A DNA stretch of 64,000 bases from Cupidesulfovibrio sp000226255 (GCF_003402415.2 NZ_AP036014.1:2914001-2978000), one strand, 5' to 3'. Positions 29,690-38,191 are shown, counted from the first letter of the stretch. Made by a program: numbers and translations. Notes: a model not told the origin generated them from the sequence alone.

Positions 29690-30853
29690 ATGCGTATCAA
29701 CATTGCGAAACAGGGCATTCTTCCAAAAGGACAGCCATTGTCAATCGAAAACACCACGGCCCGGCTGCACCAGTTGGCGACGTATTTGCGGTTGCGCTTC
29801 GGCGCGCGCGTCCAGAAGGTGCCGCTCGACGCCGGATTCTCCTGCCCGAACCGCGACGGAACGCTGTCGCGCGGGGGCTGCGTGTTCTGCAACCCGCACG
29901 GTTCCGGTTCCGGGCTTGGCGAAGAAGGACTGACGCTGGAAGAACAGTGGACGGTCTGGACGGGACGTTACGCCCGCACGCGCAACGCCGGTCTGTTCAT
30001 AGCCTATTTGCAATCATTTTCCAACACGTATGGTCCACTCGACAAATTGCGCCATGTTCTCGGCGCGTTGTCCACATTACCGGGCATTGTTGGCGCGGCC
30101 GTGGGGACCCGTCCTGACTGTGTGGACAATGAACGCCTGGATCTGGTGGCCGCGCTCCCCCTGCCCGAAGTCTGGCTGGAGCTGGGCTTGCAGTCGGCCC
30201 ACGACGCCACCCTGGCCCGCATCAACCGGGGGCACGACGCGGCCACGTCCGAGCGGGCCGTACGCGCGGCGGCGCAACGGGGGCTGCGGGTGTGCGCCCA
30301 CCTCATGGCCGGGTTGCCGGGCGAAACCGGGGACGACTTTCTGGCCACGGTGGACTGGGTGAACCGCCTGCCCGTGCACGGCGTGAAGTTCCACGGGGTG
30401 TACGTGTGCGCACACACCGCGCTGGCGCGGCAGTGGCGGGCCGGGAAATACACCCCCCTGGAACGCGAGGAGTACGCAGACCTCATTGCCCGCGCCCTGC
30501 CCCGGCTGCGCCCGGAAATCGTCATCCAGCGCCTGACCGGCGACCCGGCCGGGGATGAACTGCTGGCCCCGGACTGGGCCGGGGACAAGCGGGCCACCAC
30601 GGCGCGCATCCACGAACTGCTGGCCCAGCGGGGCACATGGCAGGGCAAGGATGTGGCGGAACATGCACCCAACGAACCGGGAGCGCCATCCGCCCCACAA
30701 GGCCCACCCGCATGGTTCGGCGTGCCTGCCCACCGCCTGCCGGGGGCCGCGCCGCGCCTGTGCGATACGGAACAGGCCCGCGCGTGGGAGGCCGAATATG
30801 CGGCCGCCTGCGCGGCGTTTCCGCATCTGCGGCCGATTCCGGGCGGCGAATGA
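29690..30853 (+). CDS. Radical SAM protein, YhcC-like (TIGR01212 type)
   Basis: 387 residues from ATG 29690; TTG 29738 with AAAGGA 7 bases ahead is an alternative that would shorten it by 16. The cluster-binding cysteines are C52, C64 and C67 (SCPNRDGTLSRGGCVFC), a longer spacing than CX3CX2C but usual in this family. Further motifs: YLQSFSNTY, GTRPDCV, ELGLQSAHDATLARINRGHD, CAHLMAGLPGET, GVKFHGVYV. Function of YhcC proteins is not established. The C-terminal 90 residues are Pro/Ala-rich. Confidence 0.85.
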   Translation: MRINIAKQGILPKGQPLSIENTTARLHQLATYLRLRFGARVQKVPLDAGFSCPNRDGTLSRGGCVFCNPHGSGSGLGEEGLTLEEQWTVWTGRYARTRNAGLFIAYLQSFSNTYGPLDKLRHVLGALSTLPGIVGAAVGTRPDCVDNERLDLVAALPLPEVWLELGLQSAHDATLARINRGHDAATSERAVRAAAQRGLRVCAHLMAGLPGETGDDFLATVDWVNRLPVHGVKFHGVYVCAHTALARQWRAGKYTPLEREEYADLIARALPRLRPEIVIQRLTGDPAGDELLAPDWAGDKRATTARIHELLAQRGTWQGKDVAEHAPNEPGAPSAPQGPPAWFGVPAHRLPGAAPRLCDTEQARAWEAEYAAACAAFPHLRPIPGGE

Positions 30854-31044
30854 GCGCGCCTGGCCGGTCCGCCTGAACGCACCGGCCAGCGCCGTCCCGC
30901 GCGGCGGAGCCTCTTTCCCGGCCTCGGCCTTTCCGGCTATGGAAGCAACAGGCGGACGCTCCGTCAGTGCGGCCCCGCCTTGCCGCTGCCCGCCGCAGGA
31001 CAGCCCGATTCCACCGCCCACCCGCGCCCATTTTCGGAGGCCGC

Positions 31045-31674
31045 ATGCCGCAACGTCGCCCCACCAATCCCCGCCGCCCCGCACTCGATTTTCCGGATAC
31101 AGCACTCTTCGACGAGGTGCGCGAACGCCTGGCGGCTGGCCCGCTCTCGCTGATCCTGCATTGGCGCGGCAACAGCCTGCGCGAGATCACCATGAGTTGG
31201 GACGGGGCCGCGCTGGCATCGCCCCCCGCCGCGCGCGACGGGTGGAGCAACCCGCGCCCGGACGCCTGGCCCGGTCTGCCCGCAGGCCCGGTCACGGAGC
31301 ACGGGCGGGCCGTTCAGACGGCACTGGCCGACTACGTGGCCGGGAAGCCGGTGCGCTGGCCCGACCTGCCCCTGCTGCTGGACGGGCTGACCCCGTTCAC
31401 GCGCGACGTGCTCACCGCCCTGCGCGACAAGGTTCCGCACGGGCAGTTCACCACCTACGCCGGTCTGGCCGCGCTGGCGGGCCGCCCCGGCGCGGCGCGC
31501 GGCGTGGGGCAGATCATGGCGCGCAACCCGTGGCCGCTGGTCATTCCCTGCCACCGGGTGCTGGGCGGCTCCGGCCGCAACATCCGGCTGCACGGCTTCG
31601 GCGCGTCCGGCCTGCCCATGAAGCGCTGGCTGCTGCTACTGGAAGGGGCCATCGACGAAACCATGAAGGACTGA
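31045..31674 (+). CDS. ogt: Methylated-DNA--protein-cysteine methyltransferase
   Basis: 209 residues from ATG 31045, with CGGAGG 6 bases upstream, which decides the start. The suicide site is NPWPLVIPCHRVLGGSG with acceptor Cys-169; the preceding helix GQFTTYAGLAALAGRPGAARGVGQIMARN is the DNA-recognition helix-turn-helix. It removes alkyl groups from O6-guanine. The N-terminal domain is divergent. The next gene starts 8 bases after its stop. Confidence 0.93.
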   Translation: MPQRRPTNPRRPALDFPDTALFDEVRERLAAGPLSLILHWRGNSLREITMSWDGAALASPPAARDGWSNPRPDAWPGLPAGPVTEHGRAVQTALADYVAGKPVRWPDLPLLLDGLTPFTRDVLTALRDKVPHGQFTTYAGLAALAGRPGAARGVGQIMARNPWPLVIPCHRVLGGSGRNIRLHGFGASGLPMKRWLLLLEGAIDETMKD

Positions 31675-31682
31675 CCCGGCCC

Positions 31683-32009
31683 ATGCTGGACAAGACCACC
31701 CTCATCGCCACGGTGTGCGAACGGCTGCCCCGGCTGGAAACGGGCCACTGCCTGGACCTGCGCACCTACAAGCGCAACCGCTCCGTGGCCATCGTGCGCA
31801 CCGGGCCGGACAGCTACGACGTGTTCGAGGCGGGTTTCCACGAGGAAACGTGGACCGGCGTGACCGCCGACGCGGTGCGCAGCCTGCTGAAAACCCTGCT
31901 GAAACGCGAATTCCCGCGCAGCCACAAGGTGCGCCTGTACACCCTGCCCAGCCGCGAGGCCGCCAACGTGAACCGCATGGGCCACGGCGCGGGAAGGTTT
32001 GGGGATTGA
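31683..32009 (+). CDS. Conserved hypothetical protein, 108 residues
   Basis: ATG 31683 lies 8 bases after the methyltransferase stop, so translation is probably coupled; no own ribosome site is evident. The product is basic and soluble (GHCLDLRTYKRNRSVAIVR, SYDVFEAGFHEETW, LLKTLLKREFPRSHKVRLYTLP). No known motif. The terminator at 32037-32075 ends the unit. The pairing with a repair enzyme is the only functional hint. Confidence 0.7.
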   Translation: MLDKTTLIATVCERLPRLETGHCLDLRTYKRNRSVAIVRTGPDSYDVFEAGFHEETWTGVTADAVRSLLKTLLKREFPRSHKVRLYTLPSREAANVNRMGHGAGRFGD

Positions 32010-32036
32010 ATCCCGCCATTTCTGCCTGGAAAAACG

Positions 32037-32075
32037 AGACGGCCAGCGCTCCCGATTGCGCTGGCCGTCTTGTTT
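32037..32075 (+). terminator. Rho-independent terminator
   Basis: Perfect 13-bp stem AGACGGCCAGCGC / GCGCTGGCCGTCT with an 8-base loop, followed by TGTTT, 28 bases after the preceding stop codon. Confidence 0.8.
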
Positions 32076-32194
32076 GGAGGAGGCGGTGGTATGCCGAGAC
32101 TTCCCTCAAGAGGGGCTGCCCCGCCCGGAAACGTCCGCAACGCGGGCGCATCCGGTGCCGCCGATGTGCACGTGCGGTATGAACACGGCACACA

Positions 32195-32226
32195 ACAGAT
32201 GAAGGCACAAGTTTCCTTGTGCCTTC
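32195..32226 (-). terminator. Terminator of the SRP RNA gene
   Basis: On the minus strand an 11-bp perfect stem GAAGGCACAAG / CTTGTGCCTTC with loop GAAA, followed by ATCTGTTGTG, directly after the RNA's 3' end. Confidence 0.75.
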
Positions 32227-32227
32227 A

Positions 32228-32312
32228 GGGAGCCGGACACCCGGCCACAACCGTTACCGCTGCTTCCTTTCGGACCTGACGGGGTTGGCGGCGTTGCCGC
32301 CGTCCGGCTCCC
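32228..32312 (-). ncRNA. ffs: Signal recognition particle RNA (4.5S type)
   Basis: The minus strand carries the invariant SRP core TCAGGTCCGAAAGGAAGCAGC, read in two parts: TCAGGTCCGAAAGG and AAGCAGC, containing the GGAA-type tetraloop and the asymmetric loop bound by Ffh. The ends GGGAGCCGG and CCGGCTCCC pair exactly, giving a single hairpin of about 85 nucleotides, and an intrinsic terminator follows. It binds Ffh to target membrane proteins to SecYEG. Ends are inferred from the pairing. Confidence 0.93.
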
Positions 32313-32337
32313 GATCTGCAATCAAGCTGAAAAAGAC

Positions 32338-32429
32338 TGGCGGAGAGGGGGAGATTCGAACTCCCGGTACGCTGTTAACGTACACACGATTTCCAATCGT
32401 GCTCCTTAGACCAGCTCGGACACCTCTCC
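32338..32429 (-). tRNA. tRNA-Ser (anticodon GGA)
   Basis: 92 bases on the minus strand including an encoded CCA. Acceptor stem GGAGAGG / CCTCTCC, discriminator G, D arm GTCCGAGCTGGTCTAAGGAG, anticodon stem CACGATT-GGA-AATCGTG, a long variable arm (TGTACGTTAACAGCGTAC) as required for serine, and T arm GGGAGTTCGAATCTCCC. Reads UCC and UCU codons. Lies 25 bases upstream of the SRP RNA on the same strand, so both may share a precursor. Confidence 0.96.
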
Positions 32430-32705
32430 GTGCGAGAGGCAGTGTCTAGCAGACGCCGGGGCAGCATGGCAAGCGAAAAGTGCGGGATGCTGGCCAATCT
32501 GCCGCACACCACCCGGCAGCCTCCATCCCGCCTGAATACCGACGAACATCACGGCATGCCCCCGCACCGCGCAGAACCCGACATGCCCGTAGCCCGGCCA
32601 TCCGCAGGCAGCCCTGGCAAACTACTCCTTTCCCGCGTCATGCCGCACGCGGCACCGCGCACCATCTTCCGTCCCGGCGCGCTCCCGGCGCGCCCGTGGC
32701 GGGCC

Positions 32706-32792
32706 TCAACACCCGCCGCCCGAGGGCAAAAACCGCCCGGCCACCACCACCCACACAACCAGAACGGCCACCAGTATCAAAATCTCCCACAT
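32706..32792 (-). CDS. 28-residue single-span membrane microprotein
   Basis: Starts at ATG 32792 with GAGGAG 8 bases upstream and ends with TGA at 32706. The sequence is MWEILILVAVLVVWV then VVAGRFLPSGGGC: one membrane helix from the first residues and a short basic then Gly-rich tail with a terminal cysteine. It is alone between tRNA-Ser and fabI. Gene calling is on ribosome site plus composition only. Small MWEI-type membrane peptides occur in many proteobacteria; role unknown. Confidence 0.5.
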   Translation of the reverse strand: MWEILILVAVLVVWVVVAGRFLPSGGGC

Positions 32793-32985
32793 GGGGACTG
32801 CTCCTCACATACGGCTACCGGAAAGGCGCTACACGCCCGCCATCTCCGGCGCTTCCGCATCCCTACGCCCGCCCCTTCCGGACGGCAACAGCGTGAGAAC
32901 ACAACGGCGCACGCACGACGCTCCGCACGCCGTCTAGACTTCCCCACCCACGCCCACGCGACAACACGCCATCCTCAAGCGCCAC

Positions 32986-33019
32986 CAACACAAAAGGCCC
33001 ACCCTTGCGAGTGAGCCTT
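32986..33019 (-). terminator. Terminator downstream of fabI
   Basis: On the minus strand AAGGCTCAC / GTGGGCCTT (one G-U pair) with an 8-base loop, followed by TTGTGTTGG. It lies 175 bases after the fabI stop, behind the foldback element at 33048-33193. Confidence 0.6.
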
Positions 33020-33047
33020 TGTGAAAAGCAAAGCCGTGGCGCACTGT

Positions 33048-33193
33048 GGGACTGTTCACACTGCGGGGATTTCGTTCTCCGGCAAGGAAGGCGAGTCTTT
33101 TTGCGAAGGGAGCGTACTCTTCCGTACGTGACCGGAGCAAAAGGCGACGCCTGACGATGCCGGAGGGCGAAAGAACGCAGTGTGAATAGTCCC
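33048..33193. repeat. 146-bp foldback element immediately after fabI
   Basis: Outer arms 33048-33065 and 33176-33193 match in 17 of 18 positions (GGGACTGTTCACACTGCG). Inside, further pairs follow in order: TTCG and TCCGGCA with TGCCGGA and CGAA, AGGCG with CGCCT, CTTTTTGC with GCAAAAG, and CGTAC with GTACG around TCTTCC. The whole unit can fold into one long, interrupted hairpin. It begins two bases after the fabI stop codon. Repeats of this kind often produce spurious short reading frames, as here. Confidence 0.75.
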
Positions 33194-33195
33194 GC

Positions 33196-33960
33196 CTAGA
33201 TGCCCATGACATTGTACCCGGAATCCACAAACATCACCTCGCCCGTCATGGCGGACGACAGGTCCGAGGCCAGGTACACGGCGGCGCGGCCCACGTCTTC
33301 GGTGGTCACGTTGCGGCGCAGGGGCGAATGTTCCTCGATGTGGTCCAGAATCTGCTTGAAGCCCGAAATGCCCGAGGCGGCCAGGGTCTTGATGGGACCG
33401 GCGCTCAGGCCGTTGATGCGCACGCCCTTGGCCCCCAGGTCCACGGAAAGATAGCGGACTGACGCTTCCAGCGCGGCCTTGGCCACGCCCATGACGTTGT
33501 AGTTGGTGATGACCTTCTGCGCGCCGTAGTAGGTCATGGTCAGCACGGAGGAACCGGGGTTCAGCAGCGGCTCGAAGGCCTTGCACAGCGCCACCAGCGA
33601 GTAGGCGGAAACGTCCAGCGCCAGCTTGAAGCCGTCGCGGGTGGTGTCGATGAACCGGCCGTGCAGGTCGTCACGGTGGGCAAAGGCCACGGAATGGACG
33701 ATGACGTCCACGGTGCCCCACTTCTCGCGCACCATCTCGGCGGCGGCGGCCATCTGCGCGTCGTCGGTGACGTCACAGGGGAAGGTGAAGTCGCCGCCCA
33801 GTTCTTCGGAAATGGGCTCCACACGCTTCTGGATGGCCTCGCCCACGTAGCTGAAGGCCAGTTGAGCGCCGTGGTTCTTGAATTCCTTCGAAATGCCGTA
33901 GGCGATGCTCTTGTTGTTGGCCACGCCGAAGATCAGAGCCTTCTTTCCTGCGAGCAGCAT
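33196..33960 (-). CDS. fabI: Enoyl-[acyl-carrier-protein] reductase (NADH)
   Basis: 254 residues from ATG 33960. Short-chain dehydrogenase of the FabI type: N-terminal KKALIFGVANNKSIAYGISKEF (NAD site), IVHSVAFAHRDDL, and the catalytic Tyr-x6-Lys in NYNVMGVAKAALEASVRYLS, then SAGPIKTLAASGI. It performs the last step of each fatty-acid elongation cycle. Normal length. Transcribed alone or after purC, from which it is 131 bases away. Confidence 0.97.
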   Translation of the reverse strand: MLLAGKKALIFGVANNKSIAYGISKEFKNHGAQLAFSYVGEAIQKRVEPISEELGGDFTFPCDVTDDAQMAAAAEMVREKWGTVDVIVHSVAFAHRDDLHGRFIDTTRDGFKLALDVSAYSLVALCKAFEPLLNPGSSVLTMTYYGAQKVITNYNVMGVAKAALEASVRYLSVDLGAKGVRINGLSAGPIKTLAASGISGFKQILDHIEEHSPLRRNVTTEDVGRAAVYLASDLSSAMTGEVMFVDSGYNVMGI

Positions 33961-34040
33961 GCGGTTCTCCCTGTTGTTCTGGGTAGATGACGTAAAGGGG
34001 GATGCTGGCGCGCGGGCGCGGCACCCCGGCTTGCGGCGGC

Positions 34041-34067
34041 GCAGTGCCCTTCCCTCAAGGGCACTGC
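34041..34067 (-). terminator. Hairpin between purC and fabI
   Basis: Perfect 11-bp stem GCAGTGCCCTT / AAGGGCACTGC with a 5-base loop, 25 bases after the purC stop. No T-tract follows, so partial termination or mRNA protection is possible. Confidence 0.45.
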
Positions 34068-34091
34068 ACGCCGACAGAAATCGTGCGAAAA

Positions 34092-34988
34092 CTAGACGGC
34101 CAGTTTGGCACCCGTCAGAATCTCATACGCCTCGCGGTACTTCTTCCCCGTCTCGGCAATGACGTGCTCCGGCAGGGCCGGGGGCGGCGGGGTCTTGTCC
34201 CACGGCTGCGAGGCCAACCAGTCGCGCAGGTACTGCTTGTCGAAGCTGGGCTGCCCCTTGCCGGGCGCGTACCCTGCGGCGGGCCAGAAGCGCGACGAAT
34301 CGGGGGTGAGCACCTCGTCGATAAGGATCACCTCGCCATCCACCAGCCCGAACTCGAACTTGGTGTCGGCGATGATGATGCCGCGCCCTTCGGCGTATTC
34401 GCGCCCCTGCGAGAAGATGGCGATGGAAAGTTCCTGCACCCTGGCGGCCAGGTCGTCGCCCAGCAGCTTCGCGGCCTGCTCGATGCTGATGTTCTCGTCG
34501 TGCTCGCCCAGTTCGGCCTTGGTCGAGGGGGTGAACAGCGGGGTTTCCAGCTTGGCGGATTCCAGCAACCCGGCGGGCAGCTTGTGGCCGCACACCGCGC
34601 CGGTGGTCTTGTAGTCCTTCCAGCCGGACCCGGTGATGTGCCCGCGCACGATGCATTCCACCGGCAGGGGCTTGGCCTTCTTCACGATGACGGCGCGGCC
34701 TTCCAGCATGTCGCGGTAGGGGGTGAGCGGCGCGGGAAAGCGGTTCACGTCGTGCTCGATCAGGTGGTTCTTCACCAGCCCGGCGAAGCGGTGCATCCAG
34801 AACAGGGTGATGCTGTTCAGGATCACGCCCTTGTAGGGAATGGGCTCGCCCATGATCACGTCGAAGGCCGACATGCGGTCGGTGGTGACGATGAGCAGGG
34901 TCTGCGCGTCGATCTCGTAGATGTCGCGGACCTTGCCCCGCGAAAGCAGCGGGTATTCCTTGATGTCGGTTTGCGTGACGACCTGCAT
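34092..34988 (-). CDS. purC: Phosphoribosylaminoimidazole-succinocarboxamide synthase
   Basis: 298 residues from ATG 34988 behind AAGGGAAC; the longer frame from 35054 has no family similarity in the added part. SAICAR synthetase motifs: LLSRGKVRDIYEID, TDRMSAFDVIMGEPIPYKG, VECIVRGHITGSGWKDY, and GEVILIDEVLTPDSSRFW. It ligates aspartate to CAIR in purine synthesis. This is the yeast/plant-like longer form of the enzyme. hisD lies 195 bases upstream on the same strand. Confidence 0.96.
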   Translation of the reverse strand: MQVVTQTDIKEYPLLSRGKVRDIYEIDAQTLLIVTTDRMSAFDVIMGEPIPYKGVILNSITLFWMHRFAGLVKNHLIEHDVNRFPAPLTPYRDMLEGRAVIVKKAKPLPVECIVRGHITGSGWKDYKTTGAVCGHKLPAGLLESAKLETPLFTPSTKAELGEHDENISIEQAAKLLGDDLAARVQELSIAIFSQGREYAEGRGIIIADTKFEFGLVDGEVILIDEVLTPDSSRFWPAAGYAPGKGQPSFDKQYLRDWLASQPWDKTPPPPALPEHVIAETGKKYREAYEILTGAKLAV

Positions 34989-35183
34989 GTCTGTTCCCTT
35001 GTGTTCGGTTGCGGTGCCGCTGCGATGGCGGTGCCGATGTCGTTGCGACGGCATTCCGATGCCGGACTCCCTGCCGCCCCGCCAGCCGCGCGTGCGCGGG
35101 ACGGGGTCGGCGGGCCTTCAAGTACGATAACGCGGGACGGGCGCCGGGGACAAGATGCCCACCACGCCGCGCGCCCCGACGCG

Positions 35184-36488
35184 CTACCTGTTGCGCGATT
35201 CCGCCGAGCGGGCGTGCGCCTCCAGCCCTTCCAGCCGGGCCAGCCGCGCGATGGAGGCGGCATGCCCGCGCGTGAACGCGGCCGTGGCGGATATGACGCT
35301 GGAGCGCTTGCAGAAGGTCTGCACCGAAAGGGCGGACGAAAAGCGCGCCGTGCCCATGGTGGGCAAGACATGGTTCGGCCCGGCGAAGTAGTCGCCCACC
35401 GGTTCCGGCGACCAGCCCCCCAGAAACACGGCCCCGGCATGGCGGATGGCCCCCAGCAGCGACCACGGATCCTTGGTCAGCACTTCCAGGTGCTCCGGCG
35501 CGACCTTGTTGGTGATGTCGACGCCGGTGGCCATGTCGGGCACCACCACGATGGCCCCCCAGTCGGCCAGCGCCTTGCGGGCGATGTCGGCACGGGGCAG
35601 CGTTTCGCACTGGGCGGCCAGTTCCAGCTTCAGGGCGTCCACCAGCGCGGGCGAATCGGTGATGCAGATGGACGACGCCAGTGGGTCGTGCTCGGCCTGC
35701 GACAGCATGTCGGCGGCCACCCAGTCGGCGCGGGCGGTGTGGTCGGCCAGGATCAGGATTTCGCTGGGCCCGGCGATCATGTCGATGCCCACCCGGCCGA
35801 TAAGCAGCCGCTTGGCCGTGGTCACCCAGATGTTGCCCGGCCCGGCGATGACGTCCACGGGCCGCACCGTTTCTGTGCCGAAGGCAAGGGCGGCGATGGC
35901 CCAGGCGCTGCCCGCGCGGTGCACCTCTGTGATGCCCAGGTGGTGCGCGGCGGCGAGGATGTACGGATTCAGCGTGCCGTCCTTGCGGGGCGGCGAGATG
36001 ACGGCGATTTCCGGCACCCCGGCCACCTGGGCCGGAATGGCGTTCATCAGCAGGCTGGAGATGAGCGGGGTGTTGCCGCCCTGCCCGCCGGGCACGTACA
36101 GCCCGGCGCGGTCCACGGGGGTGACCATCTGGCCCAGCACCGAACCGTCCGGCCGGGTGGTGAACCAAGACCGTTCCTTCTGCGCCTCGTGAAAGCTGCG
36201 GATGTTGGCGGCGGCCTCTGCGATGATGGCCCGGTCGTCCGGGCTCACCTGTTCGAGGGCGGCGGCCATTTCGTCTTCGCCCACGCGGATGCGCGCGGCG
36301 TCGAAGTCGGGACAGTCGAACCGGCGGGTGTAGTCGGCGAGGGCGGCGTCGCCCCCGGCGCGCACGGTATCCAGAATCTCGCGGACGGCTGGCTCCACGG
36401 TGTCGCCGGGGTCGTCACGTCCCGCGAGCAGGGCCTGCAGTTCCTTCCAGTCGTCCACCGACCGGAGAAAGAGCGTGCGGCAAGGCAT
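35184..36488 (-). CDS. hisD: Histidinol dehydrogenase
   Basis: 434 residues from ATG 36488, with AAGGAGGCCGCC in front. HisD features: VDRAGLYVPGGQGGNTPLISSLLMNAIPAQVAGVPEI, RAGSAWAIAALAFGTETV, IAGPGNIWVTTAKRLL, IDMIAGPSEILILAD (substrate and zinc region), SQAEHDPLASSI, and APEHLEV. It catalyses the last two oxidations of histidine synthesis. FAGPNHVLPTMGTARFSSALSV near the end is normal. Confidence 0.96.
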   Translation of the reverse strand: MPCRTLFLRSVDDWKELQALLAGRDDPGDTVEPAVREILDTVRAGGDAALADYTRRFDCPDFDAARIRVGEDEMAAALEQVSPDDRAIIAEAAANIRSFHEAQKERSWFTTRPDGSVLGQMVTPVDRAGLYVPGGQGGNTPLISSLLMNAIPAQVAGVPEIAVISPPRKDGTLNPYILAAAHHLGITEVHRAGSAWAIAALAFGTETVRPVDVIAGPGNIWVTTAKRLLIGRVGIDMIAGPSEILILADHTARADWVAADMLSQAEHDPLASSICITDSPALVDALKLELAAQCETLPRADIARKALADWGAIVVVPDMATGVDITNKVAPEHLEVLTKDPWSLLGAIRHAGAVFLGGWSPEPVGDYFAGPNHVLPTMGTARFSSALSVQTFCKRSSVISATAAFTRGHAASIARLARLEGLEAHARSAESRNR

Positions 36489-36869
36489 GGCGGCCTCCTT
36501 GAAAAGAGTACGACCTGTTGTGCGACGATGTGCATCGGAATGCCGCGCGGCGGACGGCCCGGCGGGGGCCTGCCTGCGCGCACAGGCGGCATGGCGTGTC
36601 CGCGCCACATACCGGAGCGCCGTGCAAAAGTCGAGAGCGGCGCACTGGCGCACTGTCCTGCCCCGCTGCGTGGAGGGAGAGGCGACGGAAGGGCGACGGC
36701 GGTCCGGGCGGTGAACACGCGGCGGACTGACGCGGGGTAACGCGACGTGGCGGGCATGCGGCAGCGCCCGGTTCCGGCCAGGCAGCCCGGACGGACTATC
36801 AGGTCGGACAGGCTGGTCGGACAGTCGGGGCGGACAGCACGCCCCGGCCGCAGGCCGGAACGCGCCCCG
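36489..36869. other. Intergenic region upstream of hisD and behind tunR
   Basis: 381 bases. GC-rich, with a loose cluster of TCGGACA-like repeats around 36780-36830 and an imperfect GC hairpin before the tunR stop codon. I see no reading frame with a ribosome site and no RNA gene. Confidence 0.5.
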
Positions 36870-37958
36870 TCAGCTCACGTTCAGGATGACCGAGAACACG
36901 TTGATCAGCACCCACACCGGGGTGCCCACGGAAAGGTCCAGCGCGCGCACCCGGTCAGCCGTGAGCACGGAACATATCTCGGTGCCGTCTTCCAGCCGCG
37001 CCACGGCCTCCGCAGTGGCCGCGCCCACCACCACCTTGACGATGGTGGCCGGGTACACGTTGCCCGCCGTGGACGACGGGGCCTCGCTGCCCACGGTCAG
37101 CACCACCCACGGGGCCTTCACCTCCGCCGCGGCGAACACGCCTGGCCGCAGGCCCAGGTTGTCCAGGCTGTCGTTGGTGATGACAGAGGCCACCCGGATG
37201 CCGGACGGCGTCTGCACCGAAACCACCGACTGTACGTCGCCGCGCACCACCGCCGCGATGCGCCCGTAGAAGGCGTTGCGCGCGCTGGTGCGGCGGCGTT
37301 GCTCGCGGTCCAGCGCGTGGCCCACCATGCGCTGCATGTCCTCGTGCGAAACGTCGATGTAGGCCGCCGTCAGGCTGGCTGTGGAATGGCCCAGCAGACG
37401 CTGCACCACCGGCAGCGGCAGGCCGGAGCGCAGCAGTTCGATGGCCCGCGAACGGCGCAGGGCGCTGGGGTTGGCCAGGTCCGGGGCCAGGTCGCATTCG
37501 TGGGCGCGCTCGTAGAACTTGCGGCGCACGTGGGCCTGGTCCACGGCAAAGGGGTGTTCGCCCTCGCCCGCCACGGCCTCGTCCAGCAGGTCGGAAAGCT
37601 GGGCGGCGAGATCGGGCGGCAACTGCACCTCGCGGGGCGGCTCGCCAAGGTACGCCACGCCGCGCGCCGCGTCGATGTCGCGGGCTGGGGCCAGGGCCAG
37701 CACCTCGCCCAGGCGCGCCCCGGTGTGGCGGATGAGCAAAAACACCAGCAGCATGCGCAGGCGCGAACGGCGCACGTCGCCCCGCGCCGGACGGGCGGCC
37801 CACAGGCGAAAGGCTTCTTCCAGCCGGGCCAGTTCCACCGTGTCCAGATACTTCACGTCGTCGGGAATGGAGAGCATGCCCGCCGGGTTGTGACGGCGTT
37901 CCGACACGTTTTCGGCAAGCGCTTCCCAGATTCGTTCGAGGCTGTCGTCCTGTCGCAT
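36870..37958 (-). CDS. tunR: TunR-type regulator: integrase-like DNA-binding domain plus molybdate/tungstate-binding (TOBE) domains
   Basis: 362 residues from ATG 37958. Residues 1-215 resemble the XerC/XerD catalytic domain (LLVFLLIRHTGARLGEVLAL, ALRRSRAIELLRSGLPLPVVQRLLGHSTASLTAAYID). The active-site Arg (GARLGE), second Arg (LRRS), His (LLGH) and Tyr (AAYID) positions are kept, but the usual HxLRH begins with Ser. Residues 225-362 contain two TOBE/Mop repeats (NAFYGRIAAVVRGDVQSVVSVQT, NVYPATIVKVVVGAATAEAVARLEDGTEICSVLTADRV). This is the architecture of TunR, a tungstate/molybdate-responsive regulator described in sulfate-reducing bacteria. It is divergent from a permease gene with an operator-like repeat between, so it probably controls that gene. 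It lacks the N-terminal SAM-like domain of real integrases. Confidence 0.85.
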   Translation of the reverse strand: MRQDDSLERIWEALAENVSERRHNPAGMLSIPDDVKYLDTVELARLEEAFRLWAARPARGDVRRSRLRMLLVFLLIRHTGARLGEVLALAPARDIDAARGVAYLGEPPREVQLPPDLAAQLSDLLDEAVAGEGEHPFAVDQAHVRRKFYERAHECDLAPDLANPSALRRSRAIELLRSGLPLPVVQRLLGHSTASLTAAYIDVSHEDMQRMVGHALDREQRRRTSARNAFYGRIAAVVRGDVQSVVSVQTPSGIRVASVITNDSLDNLGLRPGVFAAAEVKAPWVVLTVGSEAPSSTAGNVYPATIVKVVVGAATAEAVARLEDGTEICSVLTADRVRALDLSVGTPVWVLINVFSVILNVS

Positions 37959-38114
37959 GGGTGTCCCGTTGGTTGCGTGCGCGTGGGGGCCGGGGCGGCA
38001 TGCGCGCCCTGCGGCGTGCCTGTTCGCGGCACGCCATGCAGGAAGGCGGGGCCAGAATCCGCGCGGCAGGGCCGCCCTTGTTCCCGGCCATTGTCCCCGG
38101 CCATTGCCCGAATT

Positions 38115-38127
38115 CCTATCATATAGG
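38115..38127. promoter_or_regulatory. Small palindrome upstream of tunR
   Basis: CCTATCATATAGG is a perfect inverted repeat (5-bp arms, 3-base centre) in the tunR/permease intergenic region, 157 bases before the tunR start. It could be an operator for the minus-strand gene, but there is only one copy. Confidence 0.3.
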
Positions 38128-38191
38128 CGCAGACGCGCGAAAATCAAAGCCGTGTTTCAGGCCGCGCACGGACATGAAAATGAAATAATCC

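Noticed and set aside
32195..32429. tRNA-Ser/SRP RNA locus as an integration site of an island
   Set aside because: No integrase, no 3' tRNA fragment repeat and no change of base composition follows the tRNA.
32934..33230. 98-codon frame over the foldback element
   Set aside because: It runs through the inverted repeats and into the fabI end, has no ribosome site and no plausible protein pattern.
36870..37958. The integrase-like gene as evidence of a mobile element or prophage
   Set aside because: It carries C-terminal TOBE domains and lacks the N-terminal arm-binding domain, as in TunR regulators; no attachment repeats or phage genes flank it.
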